NCBI GenBank assembly: GCA_902770835.1
Contig: CACXUM010000004.1
Span: 25,149-89,148 of the forward strand
Source: an uncultured Bacteroidia bacterium
GTDB taxonomy: Bacteria; Bacteroidota; Bacteroidia; Bacteroidales; F082
Direction: 5' to 3'
Length of the DNA: 64,000 bases
Part shown: in pieces, positions 1 through 8,545 of the stretch
How the letters are laid out: every line of letters starts with the position of its first letter
Numbering within the stretch: position 1 is the stretch's first letter
The notes under the pieces: generated by a model
The model's database searches: none
The model's input: only the letters and a program-made list of their open reading frames with translations
Told to the model about the DNA's origin: nothing
Translations under genes and position numbers: made by a program

Positions 1-78
1 GCCCATTCGTTTATAGTGGGCAGTGGCGGAATACCCGTTGAAGAGTTTCTCACGTTCAATTTGGAGCGGCTTTTTTGA
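1..78 (+). CDS. 3' end of an unidentified plus-strand gene (truncated by window edge)
   Basis: The first 25 codons of frame 1 read as a plausible protein C-terminus (…GSGGIPVEEFLTFNLERLF, then TGA at 76-78). The start lies outside the window. The fragment is too short to assign to a family. The Gly-rich turn followed by an amphipathic end looks protein-like rather than random, but that is the only support. It is convergent with the transglutaminase-like gene on the minus strand, with about 170 bases between them in which I see no clear terminator. Confidence 0.35.
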   Translation, partial: AHSFIVGSGGIPVEEFLTFNLERLF

Positions 79-251
79 AAATAAACCGCCAAATGCTCTG
101 CCGTGAGTGCAACCGGCGGAAGAGCGGGAAATGATAATTGGCTAAAAATGAAATCCGAGCTGGGGAGGAGCAATCTTTTCCGGCTTGGGGTGGTTTCGCC
201 CAACATTTTGAGAATTTTGCGGAATCTGGCGAAATAAATTTTTCAATCACT

Positions 252-2822
252 TCATTGTTGCATTTTCGCCATCACTTTCAGCATCTGTTCGCCCAAGCCG
301 ATGGTGTAGCCTTGCTTCACGAAAACCACTTCGCTGTTGGCGTTGGCAATGATGAAGATGGGACGACTGTCGTTGCTCAGATGCAAGCTTTCGACGAGGT
401 CGTCGCGGATGGAGCCGTCGTCTAAGCCGTAGATGATACCATCGGGCAACTCGCTGAAACTCTTCAACTTGAACTTGTCGTAGTCGGCTTTGTCGCTGAA
501 GATGAAGATGAGCGGCAAGTTGCTGGCTTCAAACTCCTTGCGGAAGGCAGCGATGTCTTGCATGGCGTGGGTGGTTGGCTCGCTGCCTTGGTCTAAAAGG
601 CCGAGGATGTAGTAACTGTCCTTGATAAGTTGTTTCGGGTTGTATTCCTCGCCCGTTTCGGGGTCGGTGAAGCGGTTGTTGGAGTAGAAACTCCCGATGA
701 CGCTCAAATCAGCATTCGGCTCGCGCAAAATGAGGTTCACCTTGGTGGTCTCGCCCGCCTTGATGGTGAAGAACTCGCTGTGGGTCAGGGCAGTACCGTC
801 GTCCAAACGGGTGCCAGCAGTGAGGATGTAATAGCCTTCGTCCAAAGGCGTGGGACGCTCGAAGGTGGAGAGCGTCATGCCGTCGTCAATGCCAGGGTCT
901 TTCGCGTCGTAGGCCAAGAGGCGGAAACTCTTGCCGTCAAACTTCTTGATGCTGAAATGTGTGTAGTATTTCGGGTCGGCGACGGATGCGATGGGGCGGT
1001 ATTGGATGTCCAAATAACCGATAGCTGTGCTGGCAGGTTCGGCGGCCTCGAAATCGACATTATTCCATTGTTTGTCAAAGTATTGCACATTGCCGTTCAC
1101 GGGGTTGATTTGCGCCGCGATGCCCAAACTCCGCGCCATGCTGACGAAGAAGATGTTGCGCGAATGGCGGTCGGCCTTGCGGGCTTTCAGCACGCCCAAG
1201 GGCGAGATGGGATAACGTTGCGGATTCAGGTTGTCGCCGGTTTGGATGTTTTTCTTCACCCAATCGACCAACAGCGCGGGGGTGTCGTGAAATTGTTGCC
1301 TTTCCGTTTCGGGGAAAAACTCGGTGAGGGTTTTGCGGTAAGGTATGAGCATTTCGTTGCTCACACGCGGACTGAGGATGTATTGCGCGTAAAGGTCGGG
1401 CGGCATGGAGATAATCGAAGAAGTGAGGTCGGGTGTGTTGTCGAAATGGTCTTTCAGCACTTCGAGGCTGATGTCGCGCAAATCTTTGTCTGAAATGTTG
1501 GAAAGCAACTCCACCGCCTTGATTTCCTGATTCTTGCCTTGGGCGTACTTCACGAAGTCGGCGATGGTTTGGTAGTTGCCCCAAGTCTTTTCGTAGATGC
1601 GGCACAGGGTTTTGTTGCCCGTGTTCATAATCAGTTCTTGCTGGGCTTTCTTGCAGTCGGCGATGTAGGCGTTGCGCAACGAGTCCTCGTAGGCGCAACG
1701 GCGGTCGTTCTCGGCACGCATTTCAGCCGTCACTTCGGGCAAAACGCAGGTCGAGGCGGGCGGCACCATGTCAAACTCAAAACTGTCCATCGTGCCTTGC
1801 TCGTGGTCGAGGGTGATGGTAACATTCTCATTCTCACCCGATTTGAAGACTTGGTAGCCAAACTTTCCGTCTTTGGCGGCGTAGGCCATCATGCAGCCCA
1901 AACCAGAGGTGAGCCAAGTCTGGCCGTTCTCGTCGGTCGTCTTGGTGACCACGGTGCAAAACTCGGCATAGTTGTAAATCTTGAACTCCACAGGCAAATT
2001 GGCTTGCGGCGCTCCGTTCTCGTCCACGACGGTGAAAGTGGTTTTGGCGGTCTTGCTATAAATATCCACCACGTTGATTTCCGTGTAGTTATCGCCGCGA
2101 CTGATGACTTCCTCCGGACCGTCATAGTCGCCGAAAACGCGCGTATGCAGTAACAAGGTGCGCGAAGCCGGCTCGTTGAACCAACCCAAATCCAGCACTG
2201 GTTCAGGCTCGCAGGCGCCGAGGAAATGCCATTGTCCATTGACGTAAGCCTCCACCCAAGCGTGGTTGTCGTCGCAATGTGCCCAGCGGGGCGTATAGAC
2301 TTGTCGCGCCGGGATGCCCACGGTGCGCAAAGCCGTCACCAACAGCGTCGATTCCTCGCCGCAGCGTCCCCACGAGGTCTTGATGGTGGCCATCGGGGCG
2401 GAGGTGCGGCTGTCGCTGCCTTTGTAGTTCACGTGTTCGTGGCACCAATGGTTCACTTCGAGGACAGCATCATACAACGAAAGATCCTTCACGCGGCCTT
2501 TCAGTTCCTCGTAATAGGTTTCGCGGAAGGTATCGAGGTTCTCGTTATTGACACGCACGGGTACCACGAAATGCTTGAACTCGCGCTCAGGGATGCTTGC
2601 ACCCCAAGGCATTTCCGCTTTGGCGCGGAAGGCATAGTTTATACACTCGCGATAGTATTCTTCCGAATAGTCCACGCTGTCGCCGAAGGGCATGTAAGTG
2701 TAAAGGAAGTCGAGGGCTTCTTTTTCGTTGAATTGATGGTTTTGTTTTGTTTCTTCACTTCCCTTGCAGGCTGAAAACAGCAGGGCGGAGAAAGCGACAA
2801 AAATTAATAAGGTGTTGCGCAT
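252..2822 (-). CDS. Transglutaminase-fold lipoprotein with thioredoxin-like C-terminus
   Basis: 856 aa. The N-terminus is a lipoprotein signal (LLFSAC, lipidated Cys at about 19), so it should sit in the envelope. Residues about 110-220 carry a transglutaminase/protease-like core: nucleophile Cys154 in GRCGEESTLL, His187 in DNHAWVEAY, and an acidic stretch (ACEPEP) about 20 residues later. The middle has Ig/carboxypeptidase-regulatory-like segments. The last ~150 residues resemble a thioredoxin fold (LPLIFIFSDKAD, RPIFIIANANSEVVF) but have no CxxC pair, so redox activity is unlikely. The family is known as exported transglutaminase-domain proteins in Bacteroidota; substrate unknown. It starts 12 bases after the stop of the AAA gene at 2835-4421, so the two may be co-transcribed. 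Confidence 0.8.
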   Translation of the reverse strand: MRNTLLIFVAFSALLFSACKGSEETKQNHQFNEKEALDFLYTYMPFGDSVDYSEEYYRECINYAFRAKAEMPWGASIPEREFKHFVVPVRVNNENLDTFRETYYEELKGRVKDLSLYDAVLEVNHWCHEHVNYKGSDSRTSAPMATIKTSWGRCGEESTLLVTALRTVGIPARQVYTPRWAHCDDNHAWVEAYVNGQWHFLGACEPEPVLDLGWFNEPASRTLLLHTRVFGDYDGPEEVISRGDNYTEINVVDIYSKTAKTTFTVVDENGAPQANLPVEFKIYNYAEFCTVVTKTTDENGQTWLTSGLGCMMAYAAKDGKFGYQVFKSGENENVTITLDHEQGTMDSFEFDMVPPASTCVLPEVTAEMRAENDRRCAYEDSLRNAYIADCKKAQQELIMNTGNKTLCRIYEKTWGNYQTIADFVKYAQGKNQEIKAVELLSNISDKDLRDISLEVLKDHFDNTPDLTSSIISMPPDLYAQYILSPRVSNEMLIPYRKTLTEFFPETERQQFHDTPALLVDWVKKNIQTGDNLNPQRYPISPLGVLKARKADRHSRNIFFVSMARSLGIAAQINPVNGNVQYFDKQWNNVDFEAAEPASTAIGYLDIQYRPIASVADPKYYTHFSIKKFDGKSFRLLAYDAKDPGIDDGMTLSTFERPTPLDEGYYILTAGTRLDDGTALTHSEFFTIKAGETTKVNLILREPNADLSVIGSFYSNNRFTDPETGEEYNPKQLIKDSYYILGLLDQGSEPTTHAMQDIAAFRKEFEASNLPLIFIFSDKADYDKFKLKSFSELPDGIIYGLDDGSIRDDLVESLHLSNDSRPIFIIANANSEVVFVKQGYTIGLGEQMLKVMAKMQQ

Positions 2823-2834
2823 AATGCTTGGTTT

Positions 2835-4421
2835 TTATTCTTTGACAATGATCCAATCCGAAACGGTTTTGGTCTCTTGCGAGAAAGCGATGCCTATCTT
2901 GACTATAGGCTTTCCATCTGTTTGGTAGGGAATGGCGTAGTTTTTCGAGTCGATTTGCTCGATAGCCTCTTGCGCCGTTCCGCGCATTTTCAGTTCCATT
3001 ACATAGATGGCGTCATTCATGAACACAACGACGTCGGTTTTGCCTCGTGCCACTTTCACCTGAGTGAAGGTGCGGCAGTTGAAAATGGAAAAGACAATGT
3101 AGGTCAGCACCTCGTAATAGGCTTCGTATTTGGTGATGTCGTCCAATTCCTTCTCGCCGAACTCCAAATAGGGGATGGAGGCGAAGAAGGCCTGCATGGC
3201 TTTCATGGCTCCTTCTATGTCGTGGTGAATCAGGCAGGCGTAGAAACTGCCTGCAAAACCTTGCGCGTTGGCATTGTTGATGCCCATCATCGATGAGAGG
3301 AAATTGTCCAAGAAGCCCACTTTCACCTCTGAGTTGGGGAAGTCGAGCGTATAGTTTCTGCTGTAGAAGTCGTAGCCCTTGATGGTAAGGTAGCCGCTTT
3401 GGTAGAGCAGGGGCAGGGCAGAGGTCATGGCCTCAGTGGGCACGTCGAACTGGGAGGAAGGCACTTGCAGTTTCTCCAATTCCAAAAGGTTGGTGTTGAA
3501 GTGCTTCATCGACTCGAACAGAAAAGAGGGCGTGCCGCTGCCAAACCAGAAATAATCCAACAACTTCGAGCGGAACACGTTCATCAGGCTGAAAGGATTG
3601 AAGACATCGGGCGACTTGTTGCTGAAATGATAGCCGTCATAATTCAGTTTCAGCCTGTCAATCATGGCTTCTTTTGAACACCCGCATTCATCAGCCAAAA
3701 TCTGGATGTCCGCGTCGAAGATGGTCAGAAGTTCGTCCATGGTGATGCCGCAAAGTGACGCATACATTGGCTCCATCGATATGTTGCTCAAGTTGTTCAA
3801 GGTGGAGAAGATGCTCAATTGGCTGAACTTGGTGATGCCAGTGATGAAGACAAATTGCTCGTCGGCATCGCAAGCCTTGACGACTTGGTAAAACTCTTGC
3901 ATAATGCGGCGCACATCCCCAAGAATGTCAGGCTTGTGCAGATGGTCCAGCAATGGTGCGTCGTATTCGTCGAGAATGACTACGGTTTTCGTTCCAGTTT
4001 GCCGATGGGCGCGTTGAATCAGTCCCGCAAAGCGCATTCCGGGTGTTCTTTCTTCCTCGACACGGCCGTATATTTCTTCGTATCGGCGCAATTGAAACTC
4101 CAAGGCACTGATGATTCCTGCTGCGTCCGTTTGGTTTTTGCATAGGCTGATGTCGAAATGCAACACGGGATGTTGTTTCCAGTCCTTTTCCAACTCGGCG
4201 ATGGCGAGGCCTTCAAACAGGTCTTTGCGGCCTTGGAAGTAATACTTTAAGGTGCTGCAAAGCAGGCTCTTGCCGAACCTTCTCGGGCGGCTGAGGAAAA
4301 CGAATTGCGATTCTTTCGTCATTCTGTAGATAAGGTCTGTCTTATCCACATAAATGCGCCCATCTTGGCGGATGCGTTCAAAATCGGCGATGCCGGCGGT
4401 GTAGAGTCTCATGGGTAGCAT
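2835..4421 (-). CDS. AAA-ATPase-like protein with C-terminal PD-(D/E)XK domain (DUF1703 type)
   Basis: 528 aa. The N-terminus matches the AAA-ATPase_like family: LYTAGIADFERIR..., then a Walker A-like SRPRRFGKS (K51, S52) and a Walker B-like VVILDEYDAPL. The last ~70 residues carry a PD-(D/E)XK nuclease-like core (KTDVVVFMND...YVMELKM). These proteins are common in gut Bacteroidales, often in many copies per genome, and their biological role is not settled. Start chosen at the first Met; MRLYTAG three codons later is equally possible. A -7 element (TAATTTTG on the minus strand, 4453-4446) lies just upstream. A similar ATPase-plus-nuclease layout recurs at 25523 and 41552, but those belong to a different family. 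Confidence 0.85.
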   Translation of the reverse strand: MLPMRLYTAGIADFERIRQDGRIYVDKTDLIYRMTKESQFVFLSRPRRFGKSLLCSTLKYYFQGRKDLFEGLAIAELEKDWKQHPVLHFDISLCKNQTDAAGIISALEFQLRRYEEIYGRVEEERTPGMRFAGLIQRAHRQTGTKTVVILDEYDAPLLDHLHKPDILGDVRRIMQEFYQVVKACDADEQFVFITGITKFSQLSIFSTLNNLSNISMEPMYASLCGITMDELLTIFDADIQILADECGCSKEAMIDRLKLNYDGYHFSNKSPDVFNPFSLMNVFRSKLLDYFWFGSGTPSFLFESMKHFNTNLLELEKLQVPSSQFDVPTEAMTSALPLLYQSGYLTIKGYDFYSRNYTLDFPNSEVKVGFLDNFLSSMMGINNANAQGFAGSFYACLIHHDIEGAMKAMQAFFASIPYLEFGEKELDDITKYEAYYEVLTYIVFSIFNCRTFTQVKVARGKTDVVVFMNDAIYVMELKMRGTAQEAIEQIDSKNYAIPYQTDGKPIVKIGIAFSQETKTVSDWIIVKE

Positions 4422-4445
4422 GACATAAATGTGTTTTTACGCTTG

Positions 4446-4453
4446 CAAAATTA
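4446..4453 (-). promoter_or_regulatory. -7 promoter element for the AAA-ATPase-like gene
   Basis: TAATTTTG on the minus strand fits the Bacteroidota consensus TAnnTTTG, 25 bases upstream of the ATG at 4421. No convincing TTTG -33 element was found. Confidence 0.5.
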
Positions 4454-4495
4454 GAAATTTTCTGACATCCAACTTCCTTTTTTGCCTCTCAATGT

Positions 4496-4541
4496 AAAAA
4501 TGTTGGCTAAAGATAGTAGGCCTACCACCTTTTAGCCAACA
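4496..4541 (-). terminator. Intrinsic terminator after the ATP-grasp gene
   Basis: Perfect 11-bp inverted repeat (TGTTGGCTAAA at 4501-4511, complement at 4531-4541). The loop itself holds the 10-bp palindrome GTAGGCCTAC. On the minus strand the stem is followed by TTTTTACATT, a fair U-tract. It lies downstream of the minus-strand ATP-grasp gene and upstream of the AAA gene. Confidence 0.65.
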
Positions 4542-4608
4542 CTTTGTCTGGATTGCTTCGTCGTACCTTATCGCAATGACGCGAATCGGCAACAAGTCCC
4601 AGCGTCAA

Positions 4609-5760
4609 TCAAACCATAAACTCTTCCAAAGTGGAATGCAGAATCTCCTGCAACTCAGCCTTGTGCTCGGGCGTGGTCTGCATGAACAGGAAGCCCCAAA
4701 TGCTCATGGCAGGGTTCATGATGTCGCGGGTTTCGAGCACGCCGTGGAAGTGCCGTTTGATGCGCTCGAAGTCGAGGGCGCGGTTGGTGTCGTAAGGCTT
4801 GTCCAAGACGACGAAACTGAACACGTCGTTTTCGATGCCGTTCCACATGGTGGCATAGTCAGGGCGGGTGCCTTCAAAGTAGGCCTGCACGGGCAATAGG
4901 TGGCAGGTGTGGCGCGTCAGGTCGTTGAGGCACATGCCAGCGAAACGCAACGGGTTCACCTCAATCGGGATGGCGCAGCCCGTGTGCTTGTCCACGCGGA
5001 ACTCAACGTGCATCGGGAAATTCTTCAGTCCGAGCACACTGTTCAAATCGATGCAGAACTGGTTGAAAGCCGGATAGTTGGCCTCAAAAATTTGCTTGCT
5101 CATACAATAGAGGCGGTCGCTCACATCGGTCTCGCTCTTGAAGATGTGGTGGAAGATGTTGATGATGTTGGGCTTGCCCTCGGCATCGTAATAGGCATCC
5201 ACGGCATATTCCTCGCCTTCGATAAACTGCTCAAGCACAAACATTTCGCTGCGCACGACGGTGTCGGGGAACACGGCGCATTGTTTGGCGAAGTTCTGGT
5301 CGATGTCGTCCAAGGCGGCCTGCCATTCTGCCTTGTTACGCACGATGTACACGCCCACGCTGAGGAAGCCCACGGCGGGTTTCAGCACAAGCGGCAAAGG
5401 CAACTCGTCAGGATTGAGGCTGCGCAAGGCCTTCATCTCCACCTCTTTATAATAGAAATCGGGATAAATCTGCTGGCAAATACGGCGGAACTCAGCCTTG
5501 TCTTTCAAAATCTTGACTTTCTTCACCAATTCCGACTCTGGCAGTTGGGCATAAAGCCAAACCAAGGCATTTTCCGAAACGGCATAGAGTTGGCCATATT
5601 GCTGGTATTTCTCAACGAACTGCTTGTCGTCCAAAAGGTTAAGGTTATGGCCTTGCTGCTTCAGCGTTTCGGCCATGTCGTTATGCAAAACTGGAATCTG
5701 TTTTTCTTCCAAATACGCCACCAAAGGGGCGGAAACGTAAGGTTTTTCTAAAATAATCAT
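4609..5760 (-). CDS. ATP-grasp domain protein
   Basis: 383 aa. The pattern is that of ATP-grasp ligases: an N-terminal domain (about 1-110), then a central subdomain with LPLVLKPAVGFLSVGVYIV (ATP-binding Lys and Gly-rich loop, about 130-150), VLEQFIEGEEYAVDAYY (about 190), and MHVEFRVDKHTGCAIPIEVNPLRFAG, whose E-x-N gives the metal ligands. The fold joins a carboxylate to an amine or thiol through an acyl-phosphate; the actual substrate cannot be read from the sequence. It is followed by its own terminator and preceded by a MntA-HepT pair, so context gives no pathway. The start is the Met before IILEKPYVSAPL. Confidence 0.8.
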   Translation of the reverse strand: MIILEKPYVSAPLVAYLEEKQIPVLHNDMAETLKQQGHNLNLLDDKQFVEKYQQYGQLYAVSENALVWLYAQLPESELVKKVKILKDKAEFRRICQQIYPDFYYKEVEMKALRSLNPDELPLPLVLKPAVGFLSVGVYIVRNKAEWQAALDDIDQNFAKQCAVFPDTVVRSEMFVLEQFIEGEEYAVDAYYDAEGKPNIINIFHHIFKSETDVSDRLYCMSKQIFEANYPAFNQFCIDLNSVLGLKNFPMHVEFRVDKHTGCAIPIEVNPLRFAGMCLNDLTRHTCHLLPVQAYFEGTRPDYATMWNGIENDVFSFVVLDKPYDTNRALDFERIKRHFHGVLETRDIMNPAMSIWGFLFMQTTPEHKAELQEILHSTLEEFMV

Positions 5761-5778
5761 CTTTTTCGGTTTAATTGT

Positions 5779-6279
5779 TTACAGCCACTCAATTTCATCA
5801 CGATTGAGCCCAGTGATTTTGCAGATTTCTTCTATACCATAGCCGCGTTTTTTCATGCGGATGGCTGTCTGAATGAGGGTTTTGTGAGTGGCGGATTCGG
5901 TAATCACCACTTCGTTTTTCTCCCATTCTTCCCAATTGGTTTCTGCCAAATAGCGAGAAACTTGTTCGCGAAGTGGGCGAAGGTTATCTTCAATGACATA
6001 AACTACGGCATCTTCATCTATCTGGAAATAGTCGTGTATGAGGATATGGCGCATTTTTACAATGTCATCCCAAGGGGTTTCGGCGTGTTCCTTGCGAAAG
6101 GCTTTTGTCAACTTGTAAGCGGCCTCGCCAACGATTTCAATGTTCTTCACAATGCCATAGAAACGCATTTTGTCGGTTTCAAGTTCTTCCTTCGTTTTCC
6201 CATCGGCATAATCAAGAACGCGGTCAATGGCTTCGATGATGTGCTCTAATCTTTCGTGGTCTCTAACTGGCTCTCTCAT
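5779..6279 (-). CDS. hepT: HepT-like ribonuclease toxin (DUF86) with extra C-terminal tail
   Basis: 166 aa. Residues about 1-115 match HepT (DUF86). They contain the family's RX4HXY RNase motif as RHILIHDY, and EIVGEAAYKL upstream of it. In characterised MntA-HepT systems HepT is an RNase that MntA silences by AMPylating the motif tyrosine. The protein is longer than usual: the last ~45 residues (ITESATHKTLIQTAIRMKKR, then a GLNRDEIEWL end) look like a small helical or HTH-like tail of the kind seen at the end of Rpn-family PD-(D/E)XK proteins. That resemblance is my inference. The gene overlaps the upstream mntA by 17 bases, a tight translationally coupled arrangement. Confidence 0.8.
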   Translation of the reverse strand: MREPVRDHERLEHIIEAIDRVLDYADGKTKEELETDKMRFYGIVKNIEIVGEAAYKLTKAFRKEHAETPWDDIVKMRHILIHDYFQIDEDAVVYVIEDNLRPLREQVSRYLAETNWEEWEKNEVVITESATHKTLIQTAIRMKKRGYGIEEICKITGLNRDEIEWL

Positions 6280-6559
6280 AAATCAGGATTTTATCTTGGT
6301 TAATGCTTTCGGCGATTCTTGGGTACACTCTACCGTCAGGCACAAGATCAACGGAACGGTCGAGCAAGTCTTCCAATTCGTTAATCATTGCGCAATGTTT
6401 CAACAGACTAACTCTCGCGTTCTCATCGAATTGAACAAGCAAATCCACGTCGCTCAAAGGCGTTTCGTCGCCTCGGGCAAAAGAGCCGAAAATCCATGCC
6501 CGCAAGACGGGCTGGGTCTTGAGATAATTGGCTATGGTTTGTTGCATTTCGGTACTCAT
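6263..6559 (-). CDS. mntA: MntA-type nucleotidyltransferase antitoxin
   Basis: 98 aa. A minimal nucleotidyltransferase with GSFARGDETPLSDVDLLV, i.e. the GSX10DXD motif of the DNA polymerase beta superfamily. Characterised homologues transfer AMP to the tyrosine of HepT's RX4HXY motif and so neutralise it. I start at MSTEMQQ (6559) rather than at the ATG at 6631, because a good promoter (TTTG-N19-TAACTTTG, 6615-6585) lies between the two and would leave the longer start untranscribed. The two-gene unit sits just downstream of purA and may be an accessory insertion into the RSH-fur-purA neighbourhood. Confidence 0.8.
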   Translation of the reverse strand: MSTEMQQTIANYLKTQPVLRAWIFGSFARGDETPLSDVDLLVQFDENARVSLLKHCAMINELEDLLDRSVDLVPDGRVYPRIAESINQDKILIYERAS

Positions 6560-6584
6560 AATCGAAACGTTTGTTGAACACGAG

Positions 6585-6615
6585 GCAAAGTTACGAAATA
6601 TTTTCCAAACGCAAA
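6585..6615 (-). promoter_or_regulatory. Promoter of the mntA-hepT operon
   Basis: On the minus strand TTTG (6615-6612), a 19-base spacer, and TAACTTTG (6592-6585), fitting the Bacteroidota TTTG/TAnnTTTG consensus. It lies 26 bases upstream of the chosen mntA start and decides that start. Confidence 0.65.
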
Positions 6616-6621
6616 AATCGT

Positions 6622-7899
6622 TTACCTCCAAACATTCTGCGTCCTGTCTGGCCCGTAAGAAACGAACTTGATGGGCACGCCGACATAGTCTTCAATGAAT
6701 TTGATATAATCCTCCAATTTCTGCGGAATCTTGCCCTCGATTTTCTGCTGCCAGCCTGGGATTTCGGTATAGACAGGTTCCATTGTTTCAGTGCAAGCCG
6801 CGAAAGGCAAGTGATTGGTTTCCTGACCGTTATAGCGATATGCAGTGGCGACTTTCAAGGTCGCGAAGTCGTCCATTACGTCAGATTTCATCATCATCAG
6901 GTCGGTGACGCCACTGAGCATGACGGCATATTTCAGCGCGGGCAGGTCGAGCCAGCCGCAACGGCGCGGACGACCTGTGGTGGCACCAAATTCGTGTCCG
7001 TTTTGGCGGAGTGTTTCGCCCGTTTCGTCAAACAGTTCGGTGGGGAAGGGTCCAGTGCCTACGCGGGTACAATAGGCCTTGAAAATGCCGTACACCTTGC
7101 CGACTCTACTTGGGGCAACACCCAATCCAGAGCAAACGCCCGCCGCAATCACATTCGACGAGGTGACGAAAGGATAGCTGCCGAAATCCACATCAAGCAT
7201 CGAGCCTTGGGCACCTTCGGCGAGGACTTTCTTGCCTGCGTCAAGGGCTTCGTTGAGGTAGTATTCGCCATCAACAAACTGGTATTGCTTCAGATATTCG
7301 ATGCCCTCGAACCAGAGTTTTTCGTATTCGGCGAAGTCGAGGCCGTCGAGTTGGAAGCCTTTCATTTCGAAGCCCAATCCAGCAATATGTTGTAAGTGCG
7401 TCTTTTTCAAGTTTTCGTATTTCTCGCGGAAGTCGGGTGAAGCAATGTCGCCGATGCGCAAACCCTTGCGCGCGGTTTTGTCGGTATAAGTCGGGCCGAT
7501 GCCTTTCAGTGTGGTGCCGACTTTCATCTTGCCCAAAGCCTTCTCGTTGGCGGCATCCATAGCGCGGTGGGTCGGAAGAATCAAGTGGGCACGGTTGGCG
7601 ATTTTCAGGGTTTGGCGCAGGTCGAAGCCCGCCTCGCGCAAACCTTCAATCTCACCTTTTAATATATGTGGCTCGATGATGACTCCGTTGCCGATAAGGT
7701 TGATGCAACCTGGCGTGAGCACACCCGAAGGAATGTTGTGCAACACGAACTTCTTGCCTTCGAATTCGATGGTATGTCCGGCGTTGGGGCCGCCTTGGAA
7801 TCGTGCCACGATGTCATAGTTCGGGGTGAGGGCATCGACCACCTTGCCTTTGCCTTCGTCGCCCCATTGCAAACCGAGGAGAATATCTAATTTGTTCAT
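6622..7899 (-). CDS. purA: Adenylosuccinate synthetase
   Basis: 425 aa, normal length for PurA. It converts IMP, aspartate and GTP to adenylosuccinate in AMP synthesis. Diagnostic segments: LGLQWGDEGKGKVVD at the N-terminus (GTP/IMP site), GGPNAGHTI, the GIGPTYTDKTARKG loop, and GATTGRPRRCGWLD near the C-terminus. I start at MNKLDILLG; the longer reading from 7947 adds 16 residues that look like AT-rich leader. It is third in the minus-strand order RSH, fur, purA, an order I recall as common in Bacteroidales. A palindromic element (7936-7962) lies just upstream of the start. Confidence 0.97.
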   Translation of the reverse strand: MNKLDILLGLQWGDEGKGKVVDALTPNYDIVARFQGGPNAGHTIEFEGKKFVLHNIPSGVLTPGCINLIGNGVIIEPHILKGEIEGLREAGFDLRQTLKIANRAHLILPTHRAMDAANEKALGKMKVGTTLKGIGPTYTDKTARKGLRIGDIASPDFREKYENLKKTHLQHIAGLGFEMKGFQLDGLDFAEYEKLWFEGIEYLKQYQFVDGEYYLNEALDAGKKVLAEGAQGSMLDVDFGSYPFVTSSNVIAAGVCSGLGVAPSRVGKVYGIFKAYCTRVGTGPFPTELFDETGETLRQNGHEFGATTGRPRRCGWLDLPALKYAVMLSGVTDLMMMKSDVMDDFATLKVATAYRYNGQETNHLPFAACTETMEPVYTEIPGWQQKIEGKIPQKLEDYIKFIEDYVGVPIKFVSYGPDRTQNVWR

Positions 7900-7935
7900 A
7901 TATTGGAATTTCAAGATTTCTAATTTCAAGATTTT

Positions 7936-7962
7936 CGGCTGCCACAATGTGACAGCACTACA
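7936..7962. repeat. 27-bp palindromic element, copy 1 (second copy at 23385)
   Basis: Contains TGCCAC-AA-TGTGACA and continues into GCACTACA. It matches 23385-23411 at 21 of 27 positions, mismatches mostly falling in loop or symmetric positions. It lies 37 bases upstream of the purA start. It could be an operator or a dispersed hairpin repeat. Confidence 0.5.
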
Positions 7963-8026
7963 ACTTCACTCTATCAACTCTTTTCCTTTCAACTATAACC
8001 TAACCACATCTCTCAACTCTAAACTC

Positions 8027-8470
8027 TCAACTTTTCTTATGTCCATAAAATATCAGCGAATGATGCGTAATCTCAACGCCGAGTTGCTCCTCAATCGACC
8101 GCTGGATTTCCAGCAGGCGCGGGTCGCAAAATTCCATCACGCTTTCTGTCTCAATATCAATGAAATGGTCGTGTTGTCGGAACTTGTAGGAACGCTCGTA
8201 TTGTGCGCAGTTGTGCCCAAACTGGTGCTTGATGACCAAGCCGCAGTCCAACAGCAAATCGATAGTATTATATAAGGTGGCCCGACTGACGCGGTACTTG
8301 TTGTCCTTCATGCGGTTATACAGCGAGTCGATGTCAAAGTGGCCGTTGGTGGAGTAGATTTCCTTCAGTATGGCAAAGCGCTCCGGGGTCTTGCGCAACT
8401 TCCGCCGTTGCAGGTAGTCGATGAATATCTTCTTGACGGCCAAATAGGTATTGTCAAATGAATCTTTCAT
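8027..8470 (-). CDS. fur: Fur-family metal-dependent transcriptional repressor
   Basis: 147 aa. N-terminal winged helix (RKTPERFAILKEIY, then SRATLYNTIDLL) and a C-terminal dimerisation/metal domain with HDHFIDIE, the sensor-site His/Asp cluster. The paired CxxC structural zinc motifs of many Fur proteins are absent; only isolated cysteines remain (GLVIKHQFGHNCAQYERS, EFCDP). Whether it senses iron, zinc or peroxide cannot be told. It lies between the RSH gene (75-base gap) and purA. A -7 element TACTTTTG lies at 8500-8493. Confidence 0.9.
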   Translation of the reverse strand: MKDSFDNTYLAVKKIFIDYLQRRKLRKTPERFAILKEIYSTNGHFDIDSLYNRMKDNKYRVSRATLYNTIDLLLDCGLVIKHQFGHNCAQYERSYKFRQHDHFIDIETESVMEFCDPRLLEIQRSIEEQLGVEITHHSLIFYGHKKS

Positions 8471-8492
8471 TTTTCAAGTCGTGATGTTGCCG

Positions 8493-8500
8493 CAAAAGTA
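8493..8500 (-). promoter_or_regulatory. -7 promoter element for fur
   Basis: TACTTTTG on the minus strand, 23 bases upstream of the fur ATG. It suggests fur can be transcribed independently of the RSH gene upstream. Confidence 0.45.
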
Positions 8501-8545
8501 GGAATATTTTTCAGACCAATTCTAAATAATCAGCATTATTTTGTC

